A stretch of DNA of 64,000 nucleotides from Rubrobacter_D sp963840835 (GCA_963840835.1 CAWJAM010000009.1:1-64000), one strand, 5' to 3'; counted from the first letter of the stretch, positions 24,745-39,186 are shown. Numbers and translations: made by a program. Notes: generated by a model from the letters alone, not told the origin.

Positions 24745-27058
24745 GGGCGCTGGTCGGCGCGACGCTGGCAGGCGCGTTCCTGGAGCGCGCGACACCGGCG
24801 CGTGAGGCCCGGGAAGGCCTGGCCCTTGCCGGGGCGACGCTGGATGCCGAGGCGCCCGCCGGGGCGGCAGCGGCCCGGCGTTGTGCTCGCGCCGGGTTCC
24901 TGAGGCCCCGATCCGTGGCCGTGCGGTCACGGGTGGCCCCGCGTGCGTTTTTCGCGTCGGGCCCGGTGCCGTTGGTTGCGCCAGGCGCCCGCTCGGGGTC
25001 CTGTTTCTCTGGCAACTCGACGCCCTCGAACTGTTCGATGGGTTCTCCCTTCAGGACCTCCTCCATGTAGGACTTCCAGATCTCTGCCGGGGAGATGCCG
25101 CCGGGGAGGCCGTGTAGCTTCCTGGAGTAGTCGAGGACGTATTCGAGATTGTCGACCCCCTCCGCGTAGCCCATCCAAGTGCCGGTTACCAGTTCGGGGG
25201 TGAAACCTATGAACCAGGCGTCGAAGAAGTTCTCGGTGGTACCCGACTTGCCGGCGACGGGACGCTCTCCAAGCGAGGCGTCCCTGGCGATGCCTTCGGT
25301 GACGTCTCCTACCATGATCCCGGTCACCTTGTGGGCTACGTTCTCGGAGATGACCTGCTTGCCTTCGGGATGCTCGGGTGCCATGTAGAGGACCTTCTCG
25401 TCGTCTCGGCCCTCGTCGCTAACCACCTTGGAGATCGCCGTCGGTTCGACCCGTCGTCCCCCGTTGGCGATGGTGGCGTAGGCTGAGGCCATGTCCAGCG
25501 GCGAGACCTCGTACGCGCCGAGGACGATCGACGGGCTGGGATGCTCAGGAAGGTTTGCGCTGATGCCGCATCTCCTTGCGACGTCCGCTATCTTCTCTGG
25601 TCCGTTCTTCAGGCCTCGGCCTCCGGCGTTCATCGCCAGGTCGGCGAACACTGTGTTATCCGACCACCAAAGCGCCTCTTTCAGGCTGATCTCACCCCGC
25701 ACGATGCCGTCGTAATTCTGTACCATCCACGTCTCCGGCTTGTCCAGGCCGACGTCGACCTCGTACTCCTTACTCTCCGAGACGTATTTGGTGTCGGGAT
25801 CTATGCCCTGCTCCAACGCGGCGATGAGGGCGAACGGCTTGAACGAGCTACCCGGCTGACGTCTGCCCTGCGTAACGAGGCCGAACTGGGAGTTCTCGTT
25901 CCTGTCGCCGATCATGGTCTTTATCTTGCCCGTGCCCGGCTCTATGGAGACGAGGGCGAGGTCGGGGTCGTCGACGTCAGGCAGGTAACCTGAGGGCCCG
26001 TAGGCAACGTCGTGGGCGGCGAGTTGATCCGCCAGATCTATGGTCGTGTATACGCTGAGGCCGCCCGCAAGGACGGTGTTCGCACCGTACCGACTTATGA
26101 GCTCGTCGTGGGCGTATTCCGCGAAGTCGCGGGTGAGCGCGGGTCCTGAGAACCCCGACCGGGTCGGCAGGTTCACAGGCCATCTCTCCGGCATCGGCAC
26201 CTCGAGGGCCGCATTGTAATCCTCGCTCGTGATGTAGCCCGTGTCGAACATCTTCCCCAACACCAGGTCCCGCTGGTATCCTGCCCCTTCGCGGTCCGCC
26301 CCGAGGGTCGACGGAGACCACAGGAGCCCGACCAGGGTCGCCGACTCCGCGACGCTCAGGTCCTCGACCGACTTGTCGAAGTAGGTCTCGGCGGCGGCCT
26401 CCACCCCGTAGGCGTTGTTGCCGAAATAAACCGTGTTCAAATAATCGGCGATGATCTGGTCCTTGGAGTCCTCATTGCGCTCTACCTCGAGGGCGATGAG
26501 GGCCTCTTTGACCTTCCGCGTGATGGTCATGTCCTGGGAGAGGTATGCGTTCCTGACGTACTGCTGGGTGATGGTGCTGGCGCCCTCGACCGCCTCGCCG
26601 GCCCTTATGTCGACGTAGAGGGCGCGCATGATCCCCCACAGGTCCACGCCAGCGTGCTCCCTGAAGCGCTCGTCCTCCTTGGCTACCACGGCGTCTAGCA
26701 ACTGCGGCGGCATCTCCGAGAGCGAGGCCGTCTTGCGGTTCTGCCCCTGGAAGACCGTCCCGATCACACGCCGCGAATCCTCATTGCCGCCGAGCGGGGC
26801 CGAGTATATGTAAGTGGGATGGGTCTCGAAGGTCCGCGGCTCGTCAAGCCTCTGTACGCCCTTGATTAGCCCCAGATACCCGCCCGCCACGAACGCCACG
26901 CCCGCGACCAGTACGCAAAGAGAGAGGACGCCAAGAACGCGCAGTACCTTCGAGGCCAACCCTCCCCGGGGAGCTGCCCTTTTTCTGCGGTGCTCGGGTA
27001 GACGTACCGGTCGGCGAGCCCCCTTGCTCCCGCCGGTTTTGCCCTGGGTGCGCGCCAT
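24725..27058 (-). CDS. class A penicillin-binding protein (PBP1a-type)
   Basis: A 777-aa bifunctional cell-wall enzyme. A basic cytoplasmic tail and one membrane helix (about residues 33-55, VLGVLSLCVLVAGVAFVAGG) precede a GT51 transglycosylase domain with its catalytic Glu in VVAKEDERFREHAGVD and GASTITQQYVRNAYLS. The transpeptidase domain has the serine motif SSFK in GRRQPGSSFKPF, SDN in WWSDN, and KSGTT. A long Ala/Pro/Arg-rich tail of about 90 residues ends the protein. It is divergent from tyrS (67 bases apart) and convergent with mpg. Confidence 0.96.
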   Translation of the reverse strand: MARTQGKTGGSKGARRPVRLPEHRRKRAAPRGGLASKVLRVLGVLSLCVLVAGVAFVAGGYLGLIKGVQRLDEPRTFETHPTYIYSAPLGGNEDSRRVIGTVFQGQNRKTASLSEMPPQLLDAVVAKEDERFREHAGVDLWGIMRALYVDIRAGEAVEGASTITQQYVRNAYLSQDMTITRKVKEALIALEVERNEDSKDQIIADYLNTVYFGNNAYGVEAAAETYFDKSVEDLSVAESATLVGLLWSPSTLGADREGAGYQRDLVLGKMFDTGYITSEDYNAALEVPMPERWPVNLPTRSGFSGPALTRDFAEYAHDELISRYGANTVLAGGLSVYTTIDLADQLAAHDVAYGPSGYLPDVDDPDLALVSIEPGTGKIKTMIGDRNENSQFGLVTQGRRQPGSSFKPFALIAALEQGIDPDTKYVSESKEYEVDVGLDKPETWMVQNYDGIVRGEISLKEALWWSDNTVFADLAMNAGGRGLKNGPEKIADVARRCGISANLPEHPSPSIVLGAYEVSPLDMASAYATIANGGRRVEPTAISKVVSDEGRDDEKVLYMAPEHPEGKQVISENVAHKVTGIMVGDVTEGIARDASLGERPVAGKSGTTENFFDAWFIGFTPELVTGTWMGYAEGVDNLEYVLDYSRKLHGLPGGISPAEIWKSYMEEVLKGEPIEQFEGVELPEKQDPERAPGATNGTGPDAKNARGATRDRTATDRGLRNPARAQRRAAAAPAGASASSVAPARARPSRASRAGVARSRNAPASVAPTSAPSGSPR

Positions 27059-27125
27059 CGAGGCGCTATACTACACTACGGCGAGGCGGGTTACATTCGT
27101 ATTGCGAGAAGGTTGCGATCTGTTA

Positions 27126-28295
27126 ATGAGTGTTGATTCGGGGCACTGGTCCATCTACAAGAATGCGGTTGACGTGATCCCACACGAGGAGCTCGAGCGA
27201 CGTCTCGCGGGTAGTGAGACGTTGCGGGTAAAGCTGGGGATAGACCCTACGGCCCCGGACATTCATCTGGGCTTCGCGGTCGTACTAAAAGAGCTGCGGG
27301 CTTTCCAGGATCTCGGGCATACCGCCGTGCTCGTGATAGGGGATTACACGGCGCGCGTGGGCGACCCTTCAGGGCGTTCGAAGGAGCGTCCGATCCTCTC
27401 TACCGAACAGATAGAGGAGAATACGCGGACCTACCTCGAGCAGGCCTACATCATCCTCGACCCCGGCAGGACGGAGGTGCGGCGTAACTCGGAGTGGCTC
27501 GCGCCGCTTACGATGGCCGACCTGATACGTCTGACCCGGGCGACGACCGTCGCCCGTATCTTGGAGCGCGACGACTTCGCCAGGCGCTACGCTGCGAGGG
27601 CCCCCATCACGTTGACGGAGCTACTCTATCCCTTGATGCAGGCCTACGACTCGGTGGCTATAGACGCAGACGTCGAGCTCGGCGGCACAGACCAGCTATA
27701 CAACCTGCTCATGGGTCGCCAGGTCATGGAGTACTACGGTATGGAGCCCCAGTGCGTCGTCACGACCCCGCTCCTCGTCGGCACCGATGGCTCCACAAAG
27801 ATGAGCAAGTCAGTCGGCAACTATATAGGCGTCACCGACCCTCCGGGCGAGATGTTCGGGAAGGCCATGAGCATCCCCGACCACCTGATGCCCGACTACT
27901 ACTCGCTCCTGCTCGACAGGCCATTGCCTGAGGGCGAGCCCGTCGCCAACAAACGCGAGCTCGCCCGCTCACTCGTGCGAACGTTCCACGGGGAGTCCGC
28001 GGTCGCCGACGCCGAGAAGAAGTTCGACGCGGTCGTGCGACGTGAGGTTCCAGAAGACGCGCCGGTTGTCGAGTTGCCTGATGTGGAGGAGATCTGGATA
28101 GTCGACCTCATCACCCTCGCCGGCTTCGCGGCCACCAACGGCGAGGCCCGCCGCTTTCTAAAGGGTGGGGCCGTGCGTGTCGGCGGCCGGATCGTGCGCG
28201 ACGAGAGGGAGGCGCTGAAAACGCGGGAGCTCGGGGGACTGGTGCTCCAGGTCGGCAAGCGCCGCTACGCGCGGCTGGTCTCCAAAAACACCTAA
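27126..28295 (+). CDS. tyrS: tyrosyl-tRNA synthetase (TyrZ type)
   Basis: A 389-aa class I synthetase. ATG 27126 is chosen because homology begins at IPHEELERRLAGSETLRVKL; the open frame continues upstream into PBP antisense sequence. The HIGH-like signature is HLGF (PTAPDIHLGFAVV), followed by LVIGDYTARVGDPSGRSKER, and the KMSKS loop is exact (STKMSKSVGNY). The last 70 residues are an S4 RNA-binding domain (FLKGGAVRVGGRIVRDEREA). The first KMSKS lysine and GDYTARVGDPSG place it in the TyrZ/TyrRS2 subgroup. The rRNA promoter begins 9 bases after its stop. Confidence 0.97.
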   Translation: MSVDSGHWSIYKNAVDVIPHEELERRLAGSETLRVKLGIDPTAPDIHLGFAVVLKELRAFQDLGHTAVLVIGDYTARVGDPSGRSKERPILSTEQIEENTRTYLEQAYIILDPGRTEVRRNSEWLAPLTMADLIRLTRATTVARILERDDFARRYAARAPITLTELLYPLMQAYDSVAIDADVELGGTDQLYNLLMGRQVMEYYGMEPQCVVTTPLLVGTDGSTKMSKSVGNYIGVTDPPGEMFGKAMSIPDHLMPDYYSLLLDRPLPEGEPVANKRELARSLVRTFHGESAVADAEKKFDAVVRREVPEDAPVVELPDVEEIWIVDLITLAGFAATNGEARRFLKGGAVRVGGRIVRDEREALKTRELGGLVLQVGKRRYARLVSKNT

Positions 28296-28303
28296 GAAGA
28301 GGT

Positions 28304-28331
28304 TTGACACATCGGCGGGCGGTGCTATACT
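28304..28331 (+). promoter_or_regulatory. rRNA operon promoter
   Basis: A perfect -35 TTGACA (28304-28309) and TATACT -10 (28326-28331) with a 16-base spacer. It is the best consensus promoter in the window and lies about 310 bases before the mature 16S 5' end. Confidence 0.85.
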
Positions 28332-28415
28332 TCTCTGGCTGATGACGGAAAACGACTTGAAAATCGAGAGCGGCAAATAGGGTAGGATTCCCGGCAGATT
28401 GGGAGCGCTTATCTG

Positions 28416-28438
28416 GCCCGCCGAAAGGTGGGCGTTTT
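28416..28438 (+). terminator. leader hairpin followed by T-run in the rRNA leader
   Basis: GCCCGCC, loop GAAA, GGTGGGC, then GTTTT. It looks like a weak intrinsic terminator or an attenuation/antitermination structure about 80 bases into the rRNA leader. It could equally be only a leader RNA structure. Confidence 0.4.
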
Positions 28439-28490
28439 AGTCGCCATCGGAAGAAGTCACCGTCGGCTCCGCCGAGAGGCAGGGGCTTGA

Positions 28491-28513
28491 GGCCTTGAAA
28501 ACTGGATAGCAGT
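28491..28513 (+). other. 5' strand of pre-16S processing stem
   Basis: This 23-base segment (GGCCTTGAAAACTGG then ATAGCAGT) is complementary to 30344-30366 apart from one mismatch, bringing the two ends of the 16S precursor together as an RNase III substrate. The same core (TTGAAAACTGNATAGC) is reused in the 23S stem at 30414. Confidence 0.8.
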
Positions 28514-28646
28514 AAAAGATTGGGTAGAGAACCCGTCTAACCGCCGAGACTGACTCTTTGCGGTCCTAGAGTGTAACTAGGGACCGCCGAGCGGGTAGTG
28601 CCCGCACCAACCATTACTCAAAGGCGCTTCGGCGCCGGAGCAGTAT

Positions 28647-30195
<1,549 letters not shown>

Positions 30196-30343
30196 AGGGA
30201 GTAGGTTAGGCTGGCAACAGCCGACCGACCGAGGTCCACATTTACTTGGTGGCTCGAGCTTTAGCTCGCCGCCGTGGATTCTCGCTCTAGGATATTTCGA
30301 CCAGTCTCATAAAAGGCGGTGGGTTTCCTATCTACTTCGAGTA

Positions 30344-30366
30344 ACTGCTATCCAGTTTTCAGGGCC
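30344..30366 (+). other. 3' strand of pre-16S processing stem
   Basis: Complementary to 28491-28513 (ACTGCTATCCAGTTTTCA then GGGCC). The spacer between 16S and 23S (30196-30444) holds no tRNA gene, only this strand and the 5' strand of the 23S stem. Confidence 0.8.
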
Positions 30367-30413
30367 TTGGGCTCTGGAGCAGCATCTACGCCCGCGAGAG
30401 CGCGGCGTCTGGA

Positions 30414-30434
30414 CTTTGAAAACTGCATAGCGCG
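30414..30434 (+). other. 5' strand of pre-23S processing stem
   Basis: CTTTGAAAACTGCATAGCGC plus G is complementary to 33480-33500 with one G-T wobble-type mismatch, so the 23S precursor is also closed by a 21-base stem. Confidence 0.8.
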
Positions 30435-30444
30435 ATCCAATGTA

Positions 30445-33469
<3,025 letters not shown>

Positions 33470-33479
33470 TTTTACGGTT

Positions 33480-33500
33480 CGCGCTATGCGGTTTTCAAAG
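33480..33500 (+). other. 3' strand of pre-23S processing stem
   Basis: Pairs with 30414-30434. It lies 53 bases before the 5S gene. Confidence 0.8.
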
Positions 33501-33553
33501 CTCAGACGTCCGTTATCGGGAGCGACAACAGAATACTTGCCGCTTTTTTGAAA

Positions 33554-33666
<113 letters not shown>

Positions 33667-33779
33667 TTTTTTATGCTCGGCGCTTCGCGCCTTGTCAGGA
33701 GTTCGGGTCGAATGTTCGCGGTGCGCTCCTCGCGGTAGGTTGAGACCTTCGTTGGGTGCTTTAGATGTAAACTGCGGGG

Positions 33780-35894
33780 ATGCGAATCTCCTATTCCGAA
33801 CTGTCCCTGTCCGATGCCCGGTGGGAGGCTGTGCCTATCGCCGTGCCCCTGGCGGGGGAAGCAAAGCAGATACGGCGGGCCTGGAGACGCGTTCGTGTCC
33901 CCGGCCATTGGCAACTGGAGGATGCGCTTGGTGATTATGAGGGTTACGTCCTGTACAGGGCGAGGTTCGAGGCGGTGCCTGCCGGCGACGGCGAGTTCGT
34001 CTGGTTGCGGTTTGGGGGGGTGTATTACTCGGCGCGGGTGTGGCTGAATGGGGAGTATCTGGGGGCGCATGAGGGTTACTTTTCCCACTTCGAGTTCGAT
34101 TGCACGGAGAGCCTGGTCGAGGGCGCGAACGAGTTGCTCGTCGAGGTCTATAGTCCGGAGGAGCGGGAAGAGAACACCAGGGAGACGATAGGCGGGGTTT
34201 GGGCCCGGTGGGACGGCATGGACCCTGGCATAAATCCTGGTGGGATCTTCCGCGACGTCACGCTCGTCCGTAGGGGGGAGGTGCGCGTTCTCGCGGTGGG
34301 TGTGGATGTGGGGCCCTCTGGCGACGGGCGGGTCACGCTCGACCTGTACGCGAGAAGAGGGTCGCAGGTGGAGATCTCGGGCAGCGTTCATCCCATGGAC
34401 TTCGAGGCACCGGGGGCGGAGTTCCGGCATACGGCGCGGGTCGAGCCCGGCGAGAACAGGGTGGGGACGAAGTTTACGTTGCGAGAGCCCCGGCTGTGGT
34501 GGACGTGGGACAGGGGAGAGCAACACCTCTACGAGCTCGTTCTGAGGTGCGCCGGGGCCGAGGAGCGGGTGCGGTTCGGGGTGCGGTCCGTAGAGTTGCG
34601 TGATTGGCAGGTGTACCTCAACGGCGAGCGCGTGTTTATGCGCGGGATCAACTACCTCCCCACCGACGCTTACCCGGCTAGGACTACCGGGGAGCGGCTG
34701 CGGGCCGACGCTGCCCTGGTCAGGGATGGCAATATGAACGCTGTGAGGGTGCACGCCCACGTCGCCGAGGAGGCTTTCTACGAGGCGTGTGACCGGCTTG
34801 GGCTTCTCGTCTTCCAGGACTTCCCGTTACAGTGGTCGCACCGGCGCACCGTCCTTGGGCCTGCGGTCGCCCAGGCGAAGGAGATGGCGCGAGACCTGCG
34901 CAACCATCCTTCGGTGGGGGTGTATCTGGCCCACGACGAACCCTTCTACGTCGTCCCGCCCGAGAAATGGAGCGTATTCACCCTGGCACGCACGGCGGCC
35001 GAGGTTCTCTCCCCGCGCTGGGTGCTCTGGCAGAGGAGGGTTCTCGGCCCGGCGGTCGTTGGGGCTATCCACGAGGTCGATGATTCGCGGCCCGTCATAG
35101 AGGCGGCGGGGCACCCCTTTACGACCAACCACCTCTACTTCGGCTGGTACTACGGGAGATTCAGAGACCTCGAACGCCTGGTGGGCCTGATCCCGGGCTT
35201 CTCGCGCCTGCCTACCGAGTATGGGGCGCAGGCGTTGCCCGACCCCGCGAGCCTGGAGGAGATCTGGCCCGATGGCCTGGCCCCGGACTGGCAGACGCTC
35301 TCCGAAGACTACCGGTTGCAGGTCGCGCGAATGGAACGCTACGTTCCCTGGAAGGGCGACCGCCTGGCGTACGTCAGGGCCACCCAGGCGTATCAGGCAG
35401 AGGTCCTGAAGCACGCGACGGAGCTGTTCCGGCGGCGCAAGTATCGGCCGACCGGCGGAACGTTCGCGTTCATGCTCAACGATCCCGCACCGGCCATCTC
35501 GTGGTCGGTGATCGACTGGAGGCGCAGGCCCAAAGCGGCCTACGGGGTTCTTTCAGCCGCGATGAGCCCCATTCTCGTCTGCGCCGAGTATCCCGACGAG
35601 CACTACGCCGCTGGTACGACGGTGTCGCTACCGTTGTACGCCATCAACGACCTCGGACGGGATCTCGGCCCGCTGCGATGGACCTGGGAGATCTCTGTCG
35701 AAGGCGAGAGCGTGGCCGCGGGTTCCGGGGAGACGAAGATCTTCGCCGATTCCGTGACGCGCCTTGGAGAAGCGAGGTTGCGGCTCGCGCGTGCAGGGCG
35801 CGCCACACTCTATCTGAGGCTCTCTGGGGACGGTGTGGACGAAGCCAACGCCTACGAGTTCGCCGTCACGGGCCGCGTTCGTCCAGGGCCATAA
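33780..35894 (+). CDS. glycoside hydrolase family 2 protein
   Basis: A 704-aa enzyme without signal peptide. Residues about 30-180 are the GH2 sugar-binding jelly roll (WRRVRVPGHWQLEDALG, YYSARVWLNGEYLGAHEGYF), about 180-285 the Ig-like domain, and about 290-580 the TIM barrel (VFMRGINYLPTDAYPAR). The acid/base is probably E387 in NHPSVGVYLAHDEP and the nucleophile E480 in PTEYGAQALP, closer to beta-mannosidases than to LacZ. A C-terminal Ig-like domain follows (about 610-700). It should cleave terminal beta-glycosides; the sugar is uncertain. Its last 29 bases overlap the convergent deacetylase gene. Confidence 0.88.
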   Translation: MRISYSELSLSDARWEAVPIAVPLAGEAKQIRRAWRRVRVPGHWQLEDALGDYEGYVLYRARFEAVPAGDGEFVWLRFGGVYYSARVWLNGEYLGAHEGYFSHFEFDCTESLVEGANELLVEVYSPEEREENTRETIGGVWARWDGMDPGINPGGIFRDVTLVRRGEVRVLAVGVDVGPSGDGRVTLDLYARRGSQVEISGSVHPMDFEAPGAEFRHTARVEPGENRVGTKFTLREPRLWWTWDRGEQHLYELVLRCAGAEERVRFGVRSVELRDWQVYLNGERVFMRGINYLPTDAYPARTTGERLRADAALVRDGNMNAVRVHAHVAEEAFYEACDRLGLLVFQDFPLQWSHRRTVLGPAVAQAKEMARDLRNHPSVGVYLAHDEPFYVVPPEKWSVFTLARTAAEVLSPRWVLWQRRVLGPAVVGAIHEVDDSRPVIEAAGHPFTTNHLYFGWYYGRFRDLERLVGLIPGFSRLPTEYGAQALPDPASLEEIWPDGLAPDWQTLSEDYRLQVARMERYVPWKGDRLAYVRATQAYQAEVLKHATELFRRRKYRPTGGTFAFMLNDPAPAISWSVIDWRRRPKAAYGVLSAAMSPILVCAEYPDEHYAAGTTVSLPLYAINDLGRDLGPLRWTWEISVEGESVAAGSGETKIFADSVTRLGEARLRLARAGRATLYLRLSGDGVDEANAYEFAVTGRVRPGP

Positions 35895-36693
35895 GCTCTG
35901 GCACGGTTGCGAAACGGTAGCCGTCCGCTTTCAGGGACTCGATGATGTGGGGGACGGCGGCTATCGTCCTGGAGCGGTCCGCCTTGGGGTAGGCCTCGGT
36001 GTCCTGGCCGTCGTGCAACAGAGTCACGCCGCCGGGGCCGGCTCCGTGCAGGATGCGATGTTGGATAGTCTCCTGTGGTGGTTTGTTCCAGTCCCAGGCC
36101 ATGACGGACCAGCCTATGCAGTGCATTCCGAGGTCCCCTGCGCCCGAGATCACCTGCGGACCGTACCAGCCGTGCGGGACGCGGAAGATGGAGGGAACGA
36201 CGCCCGTTGCTTCGTGTATCGCTTCTTGCCCACGCTCGAGTTCCTCCTTGACCGTGCCTGGTCTGCTCCAGGTCAGGTGCGGGTGGGTGAAGGTGTGGTT
36301 GCCGACGGCGTGTTCGGAGGCGACCTCGGCCGCCAGGTTGGGCTCGCGCACGACGTTGTTTCCGACCATGAAAAAGGTGGCCTGTACTTGCTCACTCCGG
36401 AGGACTTCCATGAGCTCTGTGGTGTAAGGGTGGCAGGGTCCGTCGTCGAAGGTAAGCGCGACGACGCGCTCTTCCGTTCTCGCGTGCCAGAACACGGGTC
36501 CGTAGATCCAGGACCGCGGCGTGAGCCATTCGTAGACTATCAGTCCCGAGGCAGCAGCCCCGACCCCGGCGCTCGCCAGCGTGGTTGCGGAGATCACCGG
36601 TCGGCCTGTGGCGGTGCGGACCCCGGCGACGGCGAGACCGCCGGCGGCGAGGCCGGCGACCGCGGGCCAGGCCCTCGCGCGAGGGTGCCTCAC
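35866..36693 (-). CDS. polysaccharide deacetylase (NodB/CE4 family)
   Basis: A 275-aa metal-dependent deacetylase of cell-surface or cell-wall amino sugars. Hydrophobic Ala/Gly-rich N-terminal segments (about residues 10-55) should anchor it in the membrane. NodB motifs: TFDDGP (motif 1), HTFTHPHL (motif 2, metal-binding H-x3-H), RVPHGW (motif 3), WDWNKP (motif 4) and LLHDG (motif 5). Its ATG overlaps the stop of the upstream glycosyltransferase (36690-36693), so the two are translationally coupled and probably act on the same glycan. Confidence 0.92.
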   Translation of the reverse strand: MRHPRARAWPAVAGLAAGGLAVAGVRTATGRPVISATTLASAGVGAAASGLIVYEWLTPRSWIYGPVFWHARTEERVVALTFDDGPCHPYTTELMEVLRSEQVQATFFMVGNNVVREPNLAAEVASEHAVGNHTFTHPHLTWSRPGTVKEELERGQEAIHEATGVVPSIFRVPHGWYGPQVISGAGDLGMHCIGWSVMAWDWNKPPQETIQHRILHGAGPGGVTLLHDGQDTEAYPKADRSRTIAAVPHIIESLKADGYRFATVPELMALDERGP

Positions 36694-37940
36694 GGCATGC
36701 GCTCCAGCAGGAGTTCGGCGGCGGTGCGGGCCGAATGGGGACGGTGGGCCGCGCGGGCGGAGGCCCGCATGCGCTGGCGGTGGTTCTGGCTGGTAAGGAT
36801 CTTCATAGTCTCCCCCAGGATATCTTCCGTACGGTCCACCATCACCCCCGCGCCGTAACGCACCATTGCGGCCGCGTTATCCTCCTCCTGCCCGGGAATG
36901 GGATTGAACAGCACCTGGGGCAGGCCCGTGGCAAGGGACTCCGTGCAGCTCATGCCGCCGGGTTTGGTAACGAGCACGTGCGAGGCCGACATCAGGTCCC
37001 TCACGCGGTCTGTGAACGAGAGGAACGTCGCGGAGCGTCCGCGGGCCGCGGCGATGCTCTTCAGGCGCTCGCAGTTTCTCGCGTTCGAGCCGCAGAGGAC
37101 CACGAGGTGCATGGCCGCGCTCGCCTCAAGGAGGGACGTAACGACGCTCTCCAGGTGGCCGCCGCCGAGGCCCCCGCCCATCACTATCACGACGGGAAGG
37201 TCGTCATCCCCGTCCTCCGGAAACTCGAGGACGTCCCTGCGCACCCCGGGTACGTCCGCGGGTTCTTCGAAGGCGGGGTCTATTGGGATACCCGTCGGAT
37301 GGATGCGCCCTTCGGGAACCCCGATCCTCGCCACCGACTCGGCCGCGTCGTCGTCGGCAACGATGTACAGATCCAGGTTGCCCGGGACCCCGAGGGGATG
37401 GGGGACGTAGTCGGTAAGTACGACGGCGGTGAAGGCGTCGGGGTTTTGATCCTTGTACCTTCCGAGGGCCGAGGCGCCGTAGAAGTGCGGTGCGACCAGG
37501 GCCGTCGCGCCGGTACTTTCGATCAGGCGGTCGAGGGTCTTCATCGCCAATCCCTCGCGACGCTGGTGCCGCGGCTCATGTGGGACGGCCTCCACTGGCC
37601 CAGCCCCCTGCCTGACGACCCACAGCTCCGAGAGCTGCTGCAGCCTCTCGTAGAGCTCGGAGGCGCGGCTGGGCGCGGCTTGTTGGGTGGCCCGGGTCTC
37701 CGACATCCGGTAGAGCTTGCCGTACAAGTCGGGCATCAGCTTCAAGGATTCCAGGTACGTGCGGCGCAGAAGGTCCTCTACCGCTGGTGAGACCTCGTGC
37801 GGGAAGTCCACGATCGAGCACGTGCGGTCCGGGTCGCACGCCGCTACGCCGAGGACTAGCGCCGCGCTCGCCCGCATGTGCCCGCTGCCTATGGCGCTTG
37901 AGAGCACGAGGATGTCGGCCTTTTGAGTTGATGTAGTCAT
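36690..37940 (-). CDS. MGDG synthase-like glycosyltransferase (GT28)
   Basis: A 416-aa protein with the MGDG-synthase N-terminal pattern (LVLSSAIGSGHMRASAALVL) and a GT-B C-terminal donor site (PVVIVMGGGLGGGHLESVV, VLVTKPGGMSCTESLATGLP, PIPGQEEDNAAAMVRYGAGV). Relatives make monogalactosyl- or glucosyl-diacylglycerol or lipid-linked intermediates. No membrane helices; peripheral at the inner face. First gene of a two-gene operon with the deacetylase (4-base overlap). The sugar and acceptor are not readable. Confidence 0.9.
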   Translation of the reverse strand: MTTSTQKADILVLSSAIGSGHMRASAALVLGVAACDPDRTCSIVDFPHEVSPAVEDLLRRTYLESLKLMPDLYGKLYRMSETRATQQAAPSRASELYERLQQLSELWVVRQGAGPVEAVPHEPRHQRREGLAMKTLDRLIESTGATALVAPHFYGASALGRYKDQNPDAFTAVVLTDYVPHPLGVPGNLDLYIVADDDAAESVARIGVPEGRIHPTGIPIDPAFEEPADVPGVRRDVLEFPEDGDDDLPVVIVMGGGLGGGHLESVVTSLLEASAAMHLVVLCGSNARNCERLKSIAAARGRSATFLSFTDRVRDLMSASHVLVTKPGGMSCTESLATGLPQVLFNPIPGQEEDNAAAMVRYGAGVMVDRTEDILGETMKILTSQNHRQRMRASARAAHRPHSARTAAELLLERMP

Positions 37941-38027
37941 GAGTGGGATTATAGGGGGGTCGGCTGGTCAGAGTCCAGGGAGCATGCGGCGGCTACCTGA
38001 GCCAGAGACGAATAAGCTTGTGCTCCT

Positions 38028-38925
38028 CTACACGCGCCCGATGCCAAACTTGACGGTCTCGGACTCTCCAGCGCCGATGTCGCCGAGTCCGTACCCGACA
38101 CGCATGACGTAGTTACCCCCATCGGGGGCGGGCGTCTCGGTTGATACGGCGTTGCATCCCTTACGGGTACCAGGAGGGTCGACCCAGTCGAATCGGTCCT
38201 CGACGTCCAGGACGTGAGGCGTCCCGAAGGTAAGTGCGGTCATCTTCGCGCCGACCGCGGGGGAGCCCTGAGAAGCGTCGATGCCGTTGTAGTCATCCCA
38301 CAGCAACGCGGTATCGTTGGTGCGTGCCCCCGCGTCTGCTGAGCTGCTACCGACATCGTAATTGCCGCTGCGCGACAACGCCACACTGGTGATCTTGGCG
38401 TTGGACCTGTTTTTTAGTGTCATGGTGACGGTTATATCCTTCTCGACAGCATCGGGCCGATTCCACACCTGCTCGAGCCGGAACTTTCCATCCGTCGTGT
38501 TCCTGATCACCGTAAGCGGAAACGCCCCGGGGTTGGGTTGCACGATCGTCGGGGGCCAAAACCCGCCTCGACCCCGCCGGTGTCGTGGCCGTGGACAACG
38601 TCGCCCGCCGCGCTAGAGAAGCTGCAAACCGCGTAACCCTCTTGACCGTTGAATACCGCTTCGGCACCCGCCGGCGACTCGAAGCACGAAAGGTTTCCGT
38701 GTTCTGAGACCCCTACTCTCAGGAGGTTCACGCCCGTGCCAGAGGCGAAGGAAGCCCTGGGCGTGAGGCTCTGGATCGACACCCAGAATCCCCCTCTGTC
38801 TGGCTGGTATCACGCGCGGCGGCTTCGGGCACCGCAAAGAAGACGATTATCACCGCCGCGACCGCGATAACCCCCAGCACCAGTGCGCCTAGCACCAGAC
38901 GCCTGTCGTTGATGAACTCGCTCAT
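38028..38925 (-). pseudogene. membrane-anchored hypothetical protein gene with two single-base frameshifts
   Basis: Three successive frames together make one plausible protein of about 299 aa. ATG 38925 (ribosome site GAGGAG) starts MSEFINDRRLVLGALVLGVI, a membrane anchor continuing into RDTSQTEG. At a run of five C on the plus strand (38790-38794) the frame must shift to read FWVSIQSLTPRASFASGTGV. At a run of five G (38551-38555) it must shift again to reach PTIVQPNPGAFPLTVIRNTT, which continues to the stop at 38028. Adding one base to each run restores one frame. The extracytoplasmic part is beta-rich and unrecognised. Decay, phase variation or sequencing error are all possible. Confidence 0.6.
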
Positions 38926-39186
38926 GCCTGAATCTCCTCGCCAAAGGTGTATTTGCCTGTGCTCGACCCTCTTAGGAGCATCTGTTGGTCTCTATGGCCT
39001 CACCCGCTTTCCCGCCGATCGCCTTATAGGTGATGGCCAGAGGCCATCGTCAATTAGCACCTCAAGCATTCATTCTGGCGAGTAGCGATGAATCCGCGAT
39101 GAATTCGAGGCTCTAGCGGTTCAGAACGAAGTAGACTTCGGTCGGGCCAAAGTCCACCGTGTGGGTCGTGGGGTTTCGCTGGCCAC
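38926..39186. other. intergenic region
   Basis: No gene is supported in this region between the divergent frameshifted membrane protein gene and the DksA-like gene. It must contain both promoters; only the right-hand one is visible. Confidence 0.4.

Noticed and set aside
26814..27125. N-terminal extension of TyrS
   Set aside because: The extension is antisense to the PBP N-terminus and unconserved; TyrS homology begins after ATG 27126.
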